The notes beneath the pieces were generated by a model. That model did not search any database. It was given only the letters and a program-made list of their open reading frames with translations, and was not told the origin of the DNA. A stretch of 64,000 bases of DNA from Oleiagrimonas sp964608595. GTDB taxonomy: Bacteria > Pseudomonadota > Gammaproteobacteria > Xanthomonadales > Rhodanobacteraceae. Positions 50,653-58,758 of this stretch are shown here, piece after piece. The translations under genes and the position numbers were made by a program. The DNA is taken from the NCBI GenBank assembly GCA_964608595.1, contig CAZSOU010000003.1:1-64000 (forward strand). Reading direction: 5' to 3'. Every line of letters begins with the position of its first letter. The stretch's first letter is position 1.

Positions 50653-51569
50653 GATGGCTCCTTGAAGGTGTCATGCAGCTTGCGCAGGCGCTCGCGCGTC
50701 AGCGGTCCCATGCGCAGAAACTCGGCAAGTGTGTCCAGCGTATCGCTTTCCGGAGCGCGGCGTGCCAGGGCGGCCGTCTGTGCCGGAACCGGTGCGTCCA
50801 GCGCGATGCGGGTCAGACGTCGAAACAAGCGCGCGTCGTCGGCATGCTTGCGCAAACGGGCGGCACAGGATTTGGCGCCGCGCAGGCTGAGAAATGCCAC
50901 TTCGTCCACACGGTCGAGCAACGCGTCCAATGTGCCGAAGTGCGTCAGCAGGGCGGCGGCGGTTTTGGCACCGACACCGGGGACGCCGGGGATGTTGTCC
51001 ACGCTGTCGCCGCAAAGCGCCAGATAATCGGCGACTTGCGGCGGATGCACCCCGAGCTTGGCATGCACGCCGGCTGGCCCCCAACGCCGATTCCGGCCGT
51101 AGTCCCATTGCTCGTCATGGTCGCCCAGCAATTGTCCGAAGTCCTTGTCGGCGGAAACGATGACCGAGCGGTAGCCCTCGGCGCGTGCGGTCCACAGCGC
51201 GCTGCCAATCAGGTCGTCGGCCTCGAATTGCGCGTCGATCAGCGTGGTGATGCCCATGGCGACCGAGATTTTCCGGCACAGTGAAAACTGGTAGTCCAGT
51301 TCGGCCGGCGGCAGTTCACGGTTGGCTTTGTAGGGCGGATAGATGGCATTGCGAAACGACGAGGTCAGCGAACCGTCGAACGCGACCATCACGTGTTTCG
51401 GTCGTGTTCGTTCCAGCAATTCGCACAAAAACCGGGTAAAACCGTGAACGGCGCTGACCGGATGGCCTTCGGCATCGAGAAAGTCGTCGGGCATGGCGTG
51501 CCAGGCGCGAAAGACGTACAGGCTGCCATCGACCAGGTGCAGCGCGGGTTTGGCGCTCAAGTCGTCCAT
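50649..51569 (-). CDS. 5'-3' exonuclease / flap endonuclease (Xni/PolA-N type)
   Basis: This 306-residue protein resembles the N-terminal nuclease domain of DNA polymerase I and the E. coli Xni (ExoIX) protein. Metal-site acids are in LVDGSLYVF, VAFDGSLTSSFRN, EADDLIGSA, SADKDFGQL and GDSVDNIPGVPGVGAKTA; the latter is the helix-3-turn-helix with the conserved Asp pair. It acts on flaps and 5' ends in replication and repair. Its start overlaps the nitroreductase 3' end by 13 bases. Confidence 0.92.
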   Translation of the reverse strand: MDDLSAKPALHLVDGSLYVFRAWHAMPDDFLDAEGHPVSAVHGFTRFLCELLERTRPKHVMVAFDGSLTSSFRNAIYPPYKANRELPPAELDYQFSLCRKISVAMGITTLIDAQFEADDLIGSALWTARAEGYRSVIVSADKDFGQLLGDHDEQWDYGRNRRWGPAGVHAKLGVHPPQVADYLALCGDSVDNIPGVPGVGAKTAAALLTHFGTLDALLDRVDEVAFLSLRGAKSCAARLRKHADDARLFRRLTRIALDAPVPAQTAALARRAPESDTLDTLAEFLRMGPLTRERLRKLHDTFKEPS

Positions 51570-52126
51570 GTGCTGACGATGCGCTCCAGAGGGGGGCGGT
51601 CGCGTTCGGGAATGTCGCGTTTGGGCGTGCCGATGTGCACGAAAGCAACCACGCGTTCATGTTCAGCCAGCCCGAGGATGGCGGCCGCCTCGCTGTCGTA
51701 AGCCGCCCAGCCGGTCAGCCATTGCGCGCCAAAGCCCAAAGCCTGCGCGCCCAGCAGCAGGTTGTGCGCCACGCAGCCGGCCGACAGCAGTTGCTCCTGA
51801 TCGGGAATGCGACTGTCGGTCTGGAGGCTGGCGACCACGACGATGACCAGCGGCGCATGGCTGTAGCGTTTGCGTTCCTTGTCCTGCTTGGCTTCGGGCA
51901 TGTCCGGACGGTTGCGCAGGGCCAGCTCGGCCAGCCGCCGGCCCAGCGTCTGCTTGGCTTCGCCTTCGAGAATGATCAGACGCCAAGGAGTCAGTTTGCC
52001 GTGGTCCGGCACACGCACGGCACTTTCAAGCAGGCGTTCGAGCGTGGCGGTGTCGGGACCGGGCGCTTCAAGTTGCCTGGACGGCGTGGATCGGCGCTGA
52101 TCGAGAAATTGCAGAGCGTCAGTCAT
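51557..52126 (-). CDS. Nitroreductase family protein
   Basis: This 189-residue FMN-dependent nitroreductase-fold protein (YdjA-like size) has the FMN-binding RRSTPSRQL near the N-terminus, AVRVPDHGKLTPWRLIILEG, a central helix GCVAHNLLLGAQALGFGAQWLTG and the C-terminal HIGTPKRDIPERDRP. It reduces nitro or quinone-type compounds with NAD(P)H; natural substrate unknown. ATG 52126 lies 8 bases inside cdd (two genes overlap); MPM two codons earlier is possible. Confidence 0.9.
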   Translation of the reverse strand: MTDALQFLDQRRSTPSRQLEAPGPDTATLERLLESAVRVPDHGKLTPWRLIILEGEAKQTLGRRLAELALRNRPDMPEAKQDKERKRYSHAPLVIVVVASLQTDSRIPDQEQLLSAGCVAHNLLLGAQALGFGAQWLTGWAAYDSEAAAILGLAEHERVVAFVHIGTPKRDIPERDRPPLERIVSTWTT

Positions 52127-52532
52127 GGGCATGCGGGGCTTCAAGCTGAAAGGCGCCGGGCAACAGGTCACCGGCGGTGGTGTGGCGGGTGTTGCCGTCG
52201 AGATTGGACAGGGTGACGTCAAGTTTGTCACCACCCAGCTCCTGCATCATCTGGCGGCAGGCGCCGCAGGGGCTGATCGGACCGGATGTCTGGCCGATGA
52301 TCGCCATGTGCGTGAAGTCGCCGGGTTTGCAACCGGCTGCAACGGCCGCGCACAAGGCCGTACGCTCGGCACAGGTGGCCAGGCCGTAGGAAGCGTTTTC
52401 CACGTTGCAGCCGGTGAAGACGCGGCCGTCCCGGGTCAGTACGGCGGCTCCGACGTGGAAATGCGAGTAGGGGGCGTAGGCATGATCGCGTGTGGCGCGG
52501 GCCCTTTCGAGCAACTCACTGGTCGACGTCAT
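52119..52532 (-). CDS. cdd: Cytidine deaminase
   Basis: Cdd deaminates cytidine and deoxycytidine in pyrimidine salvage. The 137-residue tetrameric-type enzyme has YSHFHVGAAVLT, the active site NVENASYGLATCAERTA (zinc Cys and catalytic Glu in CAE), and the second zinc motif SPCGACRQ. It heads the four-gene minus-strand operon cdd-nitroreductase-exonuclease-Nudix. Confidence 0.95.
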   Translation of the reverse strand: MTSTSELLERARATRDHAYAPYSHFHVGAAVLTRDGRVFTGCNVENASYGLATCAERTALCAAVAAGCKPGDFTHMAIIGQTSGPISPCGACRQMMQELGGDKLDVTLSNLDGNTRHTTAGDLLPGAFQLEAPHAHD

Positions 52533-52734
52533 GGTGTTCTGTTCACGGCTTTGGGGTACCTTGGGAGCATCCGAGTGGTTCCGGTGCAGACGTCACGTGT
52601 CCGGTCCGCCCGCCACGTGCGGCACACTGGCCAAGGCCGGCGGGGAGTTCAGGGCATGACGTTTGCGCTGGATTCAATCGGAGCTTCTTGTGCAGCGGGC
52701 CAATCAGTTTACAGCAGAAGGCGGGGAGGGCTTC
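52533..52734. other. Divergent gap between cdd and pntAA
   Basis: No gene is seen in these ~200 bases. A GGGGAGGG ribosome binding site for pntAA lies at its right end. No promoter was recognised. Confidence 0.35.
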
Positions 52735-53844
52735 ATGACCATCAGCGTTGCAGCATTGCGGGAAACGGCCAGCGATGAGCGCCGTGTGGCAATGACGCCC
52801 GAGGTTGCGTCCAAGCTTCATGCGGCGGGCATCGAGCCCTGGTTGGAGCATGACGCGGGTGCGGCGGCGGGTTTCGTCGATCGCGCCTACGAGACTGCGC
52901 ATCTGGCCGATGCGGACGAGGTTGCCGCAACCGCTGAGGTGCTGTGTTGCGTGCAGCCGCCGGCAGAGCATGTCATTCAGCAAATGAAACCGGGCAGCGT
53001 GTTGGTCGGCCAGTTGCAGCCGCATGGCGCCGGCGCGCGCATCCGCGCCCTGGCCGACCGGGGCATATCGGCATTCGCGCTGGAGCTTCTGCCGCGAATC
53101 ACGCGCGCGCAGTCCATGGACGTATTGAGTTCGCAGGCGGCGGTGGCCGGTTACCGCGTGATGCTGATCGCTGCTGAAGCATGCCCCAAACTGTTTCCGA
53201 TGCTGACCACGGCCGCCGGAACCTTGCGCCCCGCACGGGTGCTGGTCATCGGCGCCGGTGTCGCCGGTCTGCAGGCCATTGCCACGGCACGCCGACTGGG
53301 CGCGCAGGTGGAGGGCTACGACGTGCGACCGGAAACCCGTGAGCAGATTCGTTCATTGGGCGCAAAATTCCTGGAACTCGGTGTCAGCGCGGCTGGCAGC
53401 GGCGGTTATGCGCGCGAGTTGTCCGATGACGAACGTGCCGCGCAGCAGCAGGCGCTGGCCGAGCATCTGCAGTCCGTCGATGTGGTGGTGACCACGGCGG
53501 CGATTCCGGGCCACCCGGCGCCGCGCATCCTGTCGGCAACAATGGTCGAAGGCATGAAACCCGGCGCCCTGATCGTGGACATGGCTGCCGAAAGCGGCGG
53601 CAATTGCGAGTTGACGCAACCGGGCCAGCGCGTGATTCAGGATGGCCATGTGATCATCGGCCCGTTGAATCTCGCTTCCGGCGCTCCGCTGCATGCGTCG
53701 GAGATGTACGCGCGCAACCTGATGCAGTTCACGCAGTTGTTGATTCACGACGGTGCGCTCGCGCCTGATTTTGATGATGAATTGGTGGCGGCCACGTGCC
53801 TGACGCATGGCGGCGAGGTGCGTTTCGGCGCGGGCACGGGCTGA
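52735..53844 (+). CDS. pntAA: NAD(P) transhydrogenase alpha subunit part 1 (PntAA)
   Basis: This is the soluble NAD(H)-binding domain I of the proton-translocating transhydrogenase, which makes NADPH from NADH. The 369-residue protein begins MTISVAALRETASDERRVAM and has the mobile-loop/dinucleotide motifs RPARVLVIGAGVAGLQAIATARRLGA and EGYDVRPETREQI, VVTTAAIPGHPAP, IVDMAAESGGNCELT. It matches the split PntAA/PntAB/PntB organisation known from Rhodospirillum. Its partners lie 1.8 kb away, beyond an inserted reverse operon, so pntAA must be transcribed separately. Confidence 0.95.
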   Translation: MTISVAALRETASDERRVAMTPEVASKLHAAGIEPWLEHDAGAAAGFVDRAYETAHLADADEVAATAEVLCCVQPPAEHVIQQMKPGSVLVGQLQPHGAGARIRALADRGISAFALELLPRITRAQSMDVLSSQAAVAGYRVMLIAAEACPKLFPMLTTAAGTLRPARVLVIGAGVAGLQAIATARRLGAQVEGYDVRPETREQIRSLGAKFLELGVSAAGSGGYARELSDDERAAQQQALAEHLQSVDVVVTTAAIPGHPAPRILSATMVEGMKPGALIVDMAAESGGNCELTQPGQRVIQDGHVIIGPLNLASGAPLHASEMYARNLMQFTQLLIHDGALAPDFDDELVAATCLTHGGEVRFGAGTG

Positions 53845-53944
53845 ATGGACCACGACGCGTATCGCGTGCTTTCATCGTTTGGACGGTTCGCGTCCCGTTT
53901 CAGGGCGGACAGTGTCCGCTCCGCGGATGGGTTGTGAGTGATCG

Positions 53945-54478
53945 CTATCGGCCGTGTGATTCCGGCAGGTCGCCTTGCGCGCCGTTGCGAATCCATTGCT
54001 TGCGTTGCTTGGGGGTGAGTTTGTGCCATTGTTCCCGCAACGCCTTCTTTTTGTCTTCGGGCAACTGCTTGTATTCCTCGAACGCCCGGTGCAGCTGTGC
54101 GCGCTGCGCGGGCGTCAGTTGTTCGTAAATGCGTTCGTTGGTGCGCACGTGGCGACGTTCCGCCGGACTCATCTGTTGCCAGTGCCGGATATGTCGACGA
54201 ATGCGTTTTTGGCGGTACGCCGGCAATTTTTCCCATTGTTTGGCGCGTCGCATGAGATGCTGCTGGGCATGCGGGGAAATCTGGTTCCAGCGTGACTGGA
54301 GCGGCGCCAGCATTTGCCGCGTACCCTGATCCAGCGACTTCCAGGGTACGCGCGGGCCCTGGTCGCGTCGCTCCTGGTGCGGGTGTGTGTGCTGCATGGG
54401 CGCCGGCGGTCTGGACCAGGCGGGGGCCGCCAGCGTGACAGCGAAAACAGCCGCGGTGAAAAGGATGGTCGGGCGCAT
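53945..54478 (-). CDS. DUF3106 family protein
   Basis: This 177-residue exported protein has a signal peptide (residues 1-22, ending PAWS) and a basic helical body rich in repeats of the form W-x-x-L/M-x-x-x-x-R-x-x-x (SLDQGTRQMLAPLQSRWNQI, KQWEKLPAYRQKRIRRHIRH, HWQQMSPAERRHVRTNERI, LTPKQRKQWIR), typical of DUF3106. The function is unknown. It is the last gene of an operon behind a sigma factor and a membrane protein, where DUF3106 genes are commonly found; a periplasmic sensing role is possible but untested. Confidence 0.85.
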   Translation of the reverse strand: MRPTILFTAAVFAVTLAAPAWSRPPAPMQHTHPHQERRDQGPRVPWKSLDQGTRQMLAPLQSRWNQISPHAQQHLMRRAKQWEKLPAYRQKRIRRHIRHWQQMSPAERRHVRTNERIYEQLTPAQRAQLHRAFEEYKQLPEDKKKALREQWHKLTPKQRKQWIRNGAQGDLPESHGR

Positions 54479-54482
54479 CGAG

Positions 54483-54872
54483 TTACTGTCCGTGGCTGGA
54501 TTCGGCAGGCTGCTGGCTGGCCAGCCAAGCGTAGAAATCCATGTGTTGGTAAAGCGCCGGGTCGGTCTGATCGGCATCCGGCGGCAGGACATCGTTGTTC
54601 GTCAGTTGGCCGGATGTCGCAGGCGCGGTGGTTGCCACGGGCAACGACTGGCGCAACGGTTGCCAGATCGTCAACGCTGCCAACAGTGCAGCGGCGCAGG
54701 CGCCGGCGGGCACCATCCAGCGCAGCCGGCGGCGGGCCGGTTCGAGGTTCAACGCCTGCCGACGCGCGGCGCGCAATCGGCCGGCCACGGCAGCATCCAC
54801 GCGCGGCCCGCTGCGGCGGTAGAGTTCGCGTGCTCGGTGTTGCAGTTCGGTGGTTGTCGGCGTGGTTTTCAT
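54483..54872 (-). CDS. DUF3619-like membrane protein (possible anti-sigma partner)
   Basis: This ~129-residue protein has a cytosolic N-terminal helical part (about 1-50: RARELYRRSGPRVDAAVAGRL), one membrane segment (about 52-70, PAGACAAALLAALTIW) and a short C-terminal part ending FYAWLASQQPAESSHG. Size and position between an ECF-like sigma factor and DUF3106 match the DUF3619 genes found in such operons and suggest a membrane anchor or anti-sigma role. This is inference from position. ATG 54872 is used; 54878 would add two residues. Confidence 0.6.
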   Translation of the reverse strand: MKTTPTTTELQHRARELYRRSGPRVDAAVAGRLRAARRQALNLEPARRRLRWMVPAGACAAALLAALTIWQPLRQSLPVATTAPATSGQLTNNDVLPPDADQTDPALYQHMDFYAWLASQQPAESSHGQ

Positions 54873-55492
54873 CGCCAATCCTCCAGTTGATCACGCAATG
54901 CGTGCATGGCACGCGACAAATGGGTTTTCACGCTGCCTTCGGAGCAGCCCATGGCTGCGGCGGTTTCGGCCACGCTCATGTCTTCCAGTACCCGCAACAT
55001 GAATGCCTCGTGTTGCCGGGTGGGCAGCTTCTGCATGGCTTGCCGCAGTGCCCCCATGGCTTGCTGATCCTGCAGTCGCTCCGGTGGCGAGGGGTCCGAA
55101 CTGGCGGGTTCCCACGGCGGCATTTCACCGCCATGGCCGTCGGGACCGCCCCCGAGCCAGCCCACCATGATCGAGCGCACCTTGCGGCGGCGCTGCAGAT
55201 CCACGATGCGGCGACGCAGGATCGACCAGAACAGCGGCGCCCACTCGTCAGCCGGCTTGTGGTGGTAATGCCGCACCAGACGCAACATCGCGTCCTGCAC
55301 GGCATCCATGGCTTCCTCGCCATCGTGAAGCGCGAAACGGGCCATGCGCCAAGCGCGCTTCTCCACCTGCGCCAGAAACGCGTCGAGGTTGGCCGGCACG
55401 TCTCTGGCGTCGGTCGACAAATCCGCATCCAGCGCCGGAGCGGCACTGTTCACGGATTTTTCCCCCGTTGTTTGGTCATCCTGGGACTCCAT
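54869..55492 (-). CDS. ECF-like RNA polymerase sigma factor
   Basis: This 207-residue sigma-70-family factor of extracytoplasmic-function type has region 2 (FALHDGEEAMDAVQDAMLRLVRHY, then the -10-binding FWSILRRRIVDLQRRRKV) and region 4 (KLPTRQHEAFMLRVLEDMSVAETAAAMGCSEGSVKTHLSRA). The N-terminal 35 residues are a variable acidic tail. It heads a three-gene operon with the small membrane protein (4-base overlap) and DUF3106, which lies between pntAA and pntAB in the opposite direction. Targets unknown. Confidence 0.9.
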   Translation of the reverse strand: MESQDDQTTGEKSVNSAAPALDADLSTDARDVPANLDAFLAQVEKRAWRMARFALHDGEEAMDAVQDAMLRLVRHYHHKPADEWAPLFWSILRRRIVDLQRRRKVRSIMVGWLGGGPDGHGGEMPPWEPASSDPSPPERLQDQQAMGALRQAMQKLPTRQHEAFMLRVLEDMSVAETAAAMGCSEGSVKTHLSRAMHALRDQLEDWR

Positions 55493-55639
55493 TGCTTAGA
55501 GCATGACCTCGAGAACGCGTTGGGTGAGAGAAGGTTGACACGGTTTTTTTGCGGATCGCTTGCGCTATCGTAGCGGACAATGGGGCAAGGCGAACCTGAA
55601 CGGCCAGTCGGACAGGGGCGCCATTCACGGGAGACAGAC

Positions 55640-55960
55640 ATGATCGACGGGTTCGTGGCGCTGTACATCTTCATGCTGGCGGCGTTTACCGGGTACGAGA
55701 TCATCAGCCGCGTGCCGGTGATCCTGCATACGCCGCTGATGTCGGGTTCCAACTTCGTCCATGGCATCGTGCTGGTCGGGGCGATGGCGGCGATGGGGCA
55801 CGCGACAACGCCTTGGGAGTTCTGGATTGCCGCCGTTGCGGTCTTGCTTGGCGCGGGCAATGTGGTCGGTGGCTATGTGGTCACCGAGCGCATGCTGGAA
55901 ATGTTCAAGACCAGTCGCAAGCCGCAAGGCGGTGACGACAAATCGGAGGGTGGCTCATGA
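55640..55960 (+). CDS. pntAB: NAD(P) transhydrogenase alpha subunit part 2 (PntAB)
   Basis: PntAB is the small membrane subunit of transhydrogenase, carrying part of the proton channel. The 106-residue protein has three to four membrane segments (DGFVALYIFMLAAFTGYEII; SNFVHGIVLVGAMAAM; FWIAAVAVLLGAGNVVGGYVV) and the conserved TERMLEMFK. ATG 55640 follows CGGGAGA. It overlaps pntB by 4 bases. A TTGACA at 55535 with no clear -10 is the only promoter candidate. Confidence 0.95.
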   Translation: MIDGFVALYIFMLAAFTGYEIISRVPVILHTPLMSGSNFVHGIVLVGAMAAMGHATTPWEFWIAAVAVLLGAGNVVGGYVVTERMLEMFKTSRKPQGGDDKSEGGS

Positions 55961-57372
55961 GTCCGGTCGAGTGGGCCGTCCGCGGCATCTATTTTCTTGC
56001 CGCCGTGCTTTTCATCGTCGGCCTCAAGCGCATGAGTTCGCCGCGGACCGCACGTACGGGCATTCACTGGGCGGGTCTGGGCATGTTGCTGGCCGTGGTC
56101 GCGACGTTTTTCCTGCCCGGAATGCATCATCGCTGGATCATGCTGGCGCTCATCGCCGGTGCTTCGGTGGTCGCTTTGGTTACCGGGCGTCGGGTGGCCA
56201 TGACCGCGATGCCGCAGATGGTCGCGCTTTACAACGGCATGGGCGGCGGCGCGGCAGCCGCCATCGGCGCGACGGAGCTGCTGGGGTTCGCGTCGCTGTC
56301 AGGGTTGATGGAGGCCGGCTTCGACGGCCAGGGGACGCTGCACATGGCGCTGGCGGTGCTGGGCTCACTCATTGGCGCGGTGTCGTTTTCCGGCTCGCTG
56401 ATCGCGTTTGCCAAATTGCAGGGCTGGCTCACGCGACGGGTGATGTTCGCGGGGCAGCAGGTGTTCAATCTGCTGGTGCTGGCCGCGACGGTAGTCATCG
56501 GTGTGCTGCTGGTGTCGGGATATCTGCAAATCGGCCTGATCGTCGCTTTTTTCGTGTTGGCGCTGGTATTCGGCTTGTTGATGACATTGCCCATCGGGGG
56601 CGCGGACATGCCAGTCGTGATTTCGCTGTACAACGCGCTCACCGGCCTGGCAGTGGCGTTCGAGGGTTTTGCCCTGGGCAACGAGGCCATGATCATCGCC
56701 GGCATGGTGGTGGGTGCAGCCGGCACGTTGCTGACGCAGTTGATGGCCAAGGCCATGAATCGTTCGCTTGCCAACGTGCTGTTCGGCAGCTTCGGTGCGT
56801 CGACCGGTGCCGAAGCGCAGGAGGTCGACGGTTCGCTCAAACCGATCGATGCATCCGATGCGGCGGTCATGATGGCCTACGCCGAACGTGTGGTGATCGT
56901 TCCGGGCTACGGCATGGCAGTGGCGCAGGCGCAGCACAAGATCTGGGAGTTCGCGCGCTTGTTGATCGATCGCGGTGTCAAGGTCGGGTTTGCGATCCAT
57001 CCCGTCGCCGGGCGCATGCCGGGGCACATGAATGTGTTGCTGGCCGAGGCCGGGGTGCCATATGACCTGATTGCCGACATGGACGACATCAACCCGGCGT
57101 TCGCGCAAACGGACGTGGCGCTGGTGATCGGCGCCAACGATGTCGTCAATCCGGTGGCCAGAACCGATCCGGGCTCGCCCATCTACGGCATGCCGGTACT
57201 GGACGTGGCGTCGGCCAGAAACGCGATCGTCATCAAGCGCGGCCGTGGCAAGGGTTTCGCGGGTATCGAGAATGCGCTTTTTTATGCCGACCACACACGC
57301 ATGCTGTATGGCGATGGTCAGGCGATGGCGGGCGAACTGGTGGCGGCGCTCAAGATGCTCGACGACGCTTGA
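55957..57372 (+). CDS. pntB: NAD(P) transhydrogenase beta subunit
   Basis: PntB carries membrane helices and the NADP(H)-binding domain III of the proton-translocating transhydrogenase. The 471-residue protein has about nine membrane segments, the conserved MTAMPQMVALYNGMGGGAAA, PIGGADMPVVISLYNALTGLAVA, and a C-terminal domain with VVIVPGYGMAVAQAQHK, HPVAGRMPGHMNVLLAEA, GANDVVNPVARTDPGSPI and VIKRGRGKGFAGIEN. Its 3' end overlaps the convergent small membrane gene by about 23 bases. Confidence 0.97.
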   Translation: MSPVEWAVRGIYFLAAVLFIVGLKRMSSPRTARTGIHWAGLGMLLAVVATFFLPGMHHRWIMLALIAGASVVALVTGRRVAMTAMPQMVALYNGMGGGAAAAIGATELLGFASLSGLMEAGFDGQGTLHMALAVLGSLIGAVSFSGSLIAFAKLQGWLTRRVMFAGQQVFNLLVLAATVVIGVLLVSGYLQIGLIVAFFVLALVFGLLMTLPIGGADMPVVISLYNALTGLAVAFEGFALGNEAMIIAGMVVGAAGTLLTQLMAKAMNRSLANVLFGSFGASTGAEAQEVDGSLKPIDASDAAVMMAYAERVVIVPGYGMAVAQAQHKIWEFARLLIDRGVKVGFAIHPVAGRMPGHMNVLLAEAGVPYDLIADMDDINPAFAQTDVALVIGANDVVNPVARTDPGSPIYGMPVLDVASARNAIVIKRGRGKGFAGIENALFYADHTRMLYGDGQAMAGELVAALKMLDDA

Positions 57373-57787
57373 CGGCGACCACGAGGATGGCCAGCACCAT
57401 GCCGACCAGACACGAGGCCAGCAGGCGCGTGCCCCAGTCGCTCAGCGCCCACAGCATGCCGATGCCGGCCTTGCGCAGGGTGGTGAAGTAGCCCAGCCCC
57501 ATGATGGCAGCCAGACGCAACCCCGTGAACAGGCACTGCATGTAGATGGCCGCCAGCCAGGTGCCGCCGGCAGCCAGCAGCAGGGCCGGCACGCGCGATG
57601 CGGTGACCCATGCGCGCGTGGCCAATCCCATCGCCACACCGGCCGGCAGGGCAAACCACCATGCCGCTGATGGCACATGCAGCGTCAGCGCCATCCACAC
57701 GGCGCCGAGGGCCAGGGCGATGGCAAGAGCACAGATGACGGCGAACAGTGCTCCGAGAGCGATGCGAACGGGTGAGCGCTCAGGCAT
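57350..57787 (-). CDS. Small four-helix inner-membrane protein of unknown function
   Basis: This 145-residue protein has four predicted membrane segments (about 8-30, 38-56, 60-80 and 117-136) and basic tails (VKRRRAS at the C-terminus). I do not recognise a family with confidence; similar small hydrophobic proteins in Xanthomonadales are annotated as hypothetical or, doubtfully, as transport permease fragments. It converges on pntB with about 23 bases of overlap. ATG 57787 is chosen; longer starts exist upstream without support. Confidence 0.55.
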   Translation of the reverse strand: MPERSPVRIALGALFAVICALAIALALGAVWMALTLHVPSAAWWFALPAGVAMGLATRAWVTASRVPALLLAAGGTWLAAIYMQCLFTGLRLAAIMGLGYFTTLRKAGIGMLWALSDWGTRLLASCLVGMVLAILVVAVKRRRAS

Positions 57788-57905
57788 GAGAACAGTCGCG
57801 ATCAGGCACGGACATGGGCGGCATCGGGCACAAAAACCGCCATCATACCTGTTTGCATCGACAAGGTGCTTGATCTTGGTGGCCGTGGTCCGCATACAAA
57901 GAGGG

Positions 57906-57911
57906 CATAAT
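57906..57911 (+). promoter_or_regulatory. -10 element of sufT promoter
   Basis: CATAAT (context GGGCATAATGACC) lies 29 bases before the sufT start, giving a leader of about 23 nt. No strong -35. Confidence 0.4.
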
Positions 57912-57940
57912 GACCCGATTTTCAGCGTGACGAGAGCCAT

Positions 57941-58498
57941 ATGAGCGGTTTCAGCCCCACCAGCGAGCCTTTTACCCTTCAACACGACTGCCCGGCGGTC
58001 ATGGTGCCGCAGGGTGATCGCGTGGTTCTGCCTGCCGGACAGATCGGTTACATCACGCAAGCTCTGGGTGGCAGTTTCACCGTGTATGTCGAGGGCAACC
58101 TGTTCCGGATCGCCGGCGAAAATCACGATGCGCTCGGCAAGCCCGCTCCGGAGCCGCTCACCCTGCCGGAAAACGCCGGTGATGCCGATGTGGAAAGACT
58201 CGTATGGGCGCAGCTTCGCACCTGCTTCGACCCGGAAATTCCCGTCAACGTGGTCGATCTGGGCCTCGTGTACGACGTCAGTCTGGAGCATACCGATGAT
58301 GGCAAGCGCACCGTTTACGTCAAAATGACATTGACGGCGCCCGGCTGCGGCATGGGCGACATTCTGGTGGATGATGCGCGCGAGAAGCTGGAAATGATCC
58401 CCACCATCGTCGAGGCGGATATCGACATGGTGTTCGACCCGCCGTGGAATTACTCCATGATGTCGGACGAGGCCAAGCTCGAAACCGGCATGATGTAA
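57941..58498 (+). CDS. sufT: Fe-S cluster assembly protein SufT
   Basis: This 185-residue protein combines a short N-terminal beta-rich part (CPAVMVPQGDRVVLPAGQ) with a DUF59/MIP18 domain: LRTCFDPEIPVNVVDLGLVYDV and MTLTAPGCGMGDILVDDARE. SufT is linked to maturation of Fe-S proteins, and its DUF59 domain is shared with the eukaryotic CIA factor. It is usually next to or within suf operons; here it stands alone. Confidence 0.92.
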   Translation: MSGFSPTSEPFTLQHDCPAVMVPQGDRVVLPAGQIGYITQALGGSFTVYVEGNLFRIAGENHDALGKPAPEPLTLPENAGDADVERLVWAQLRTCFDPEIPVNVVDLGLVYDVSLEHTDDGKRTVYVKMTLTAPGCGMGDILVDDAREKLEMIPTIVEADIDMVFDPPWNYSMMSDEAKLETGMM

Positions 58499-58534
58499 CT
58501 GGCTTCGGGTTGCAAGTAATTGAAGACAATTGAT

Positions 58535-58555
58535 TTTCGCGGAAATTCCGCGAAA
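58535..58555. terminator. Perfect inverted repeat after sufT
   Basis: TTTCGCGGAA-A-TTCCGCGAAA is a perfect 10-bp dyad 37 bases after the sufT stop. It could be the sufT terminator (no U-run downstream) or a protein binding site. Confidence 0.4.
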
Positions 58556-58681
58556 GTTCCGGTGTGCGCGAACGAAGAGCACTTCTGAAGCGCGCATGCC
58601 CAGGTCCGTCTTTGCGGACGCGAGTTCCGCCAGGAAAGCGTCCACCACGTGATGAAGTTCACACTATGAGGTTGTGACTTT

Positions 58682-58722
58682 CGTCATATGACGCATTTTG
58701 TCCAAAAGTGACCAATATTGGT
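58682..58722. promoter_or_regulatory. Two stacked palindromes before the S53 promoter
   Basis: CGTCATATGACG (58682-58693) and ACCAATATTGGT (58711-58722) are perfect 12-base palindromes; the second directly abuts the -35 hexamer. A looser dyad GTTCACA ... TGTGAC lies just upstream (58657-58678). They are candidate operators or activator sites for the peptidase gene. Confidence 0.5.
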
Positions 58723-58723
58723 A

Positions 58724-58752
58724 TTGACAACCGGAGGACACCACTCTAGTTT
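58724..58752 (+). promoter_or_regulatory. Promoter of the S53 peptidase gene
   Basis: TTGACA at 58724-58729 and TAGTTT at 58747-58752 are separated by exactly 17 bases. The start would be near 58759, leaving a leader of about 241 nt before ATG 59000. The -35 is perfect and the -10 moderate. Confidence 0.6.
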
Positions 58753-58758
58753 CCAATG

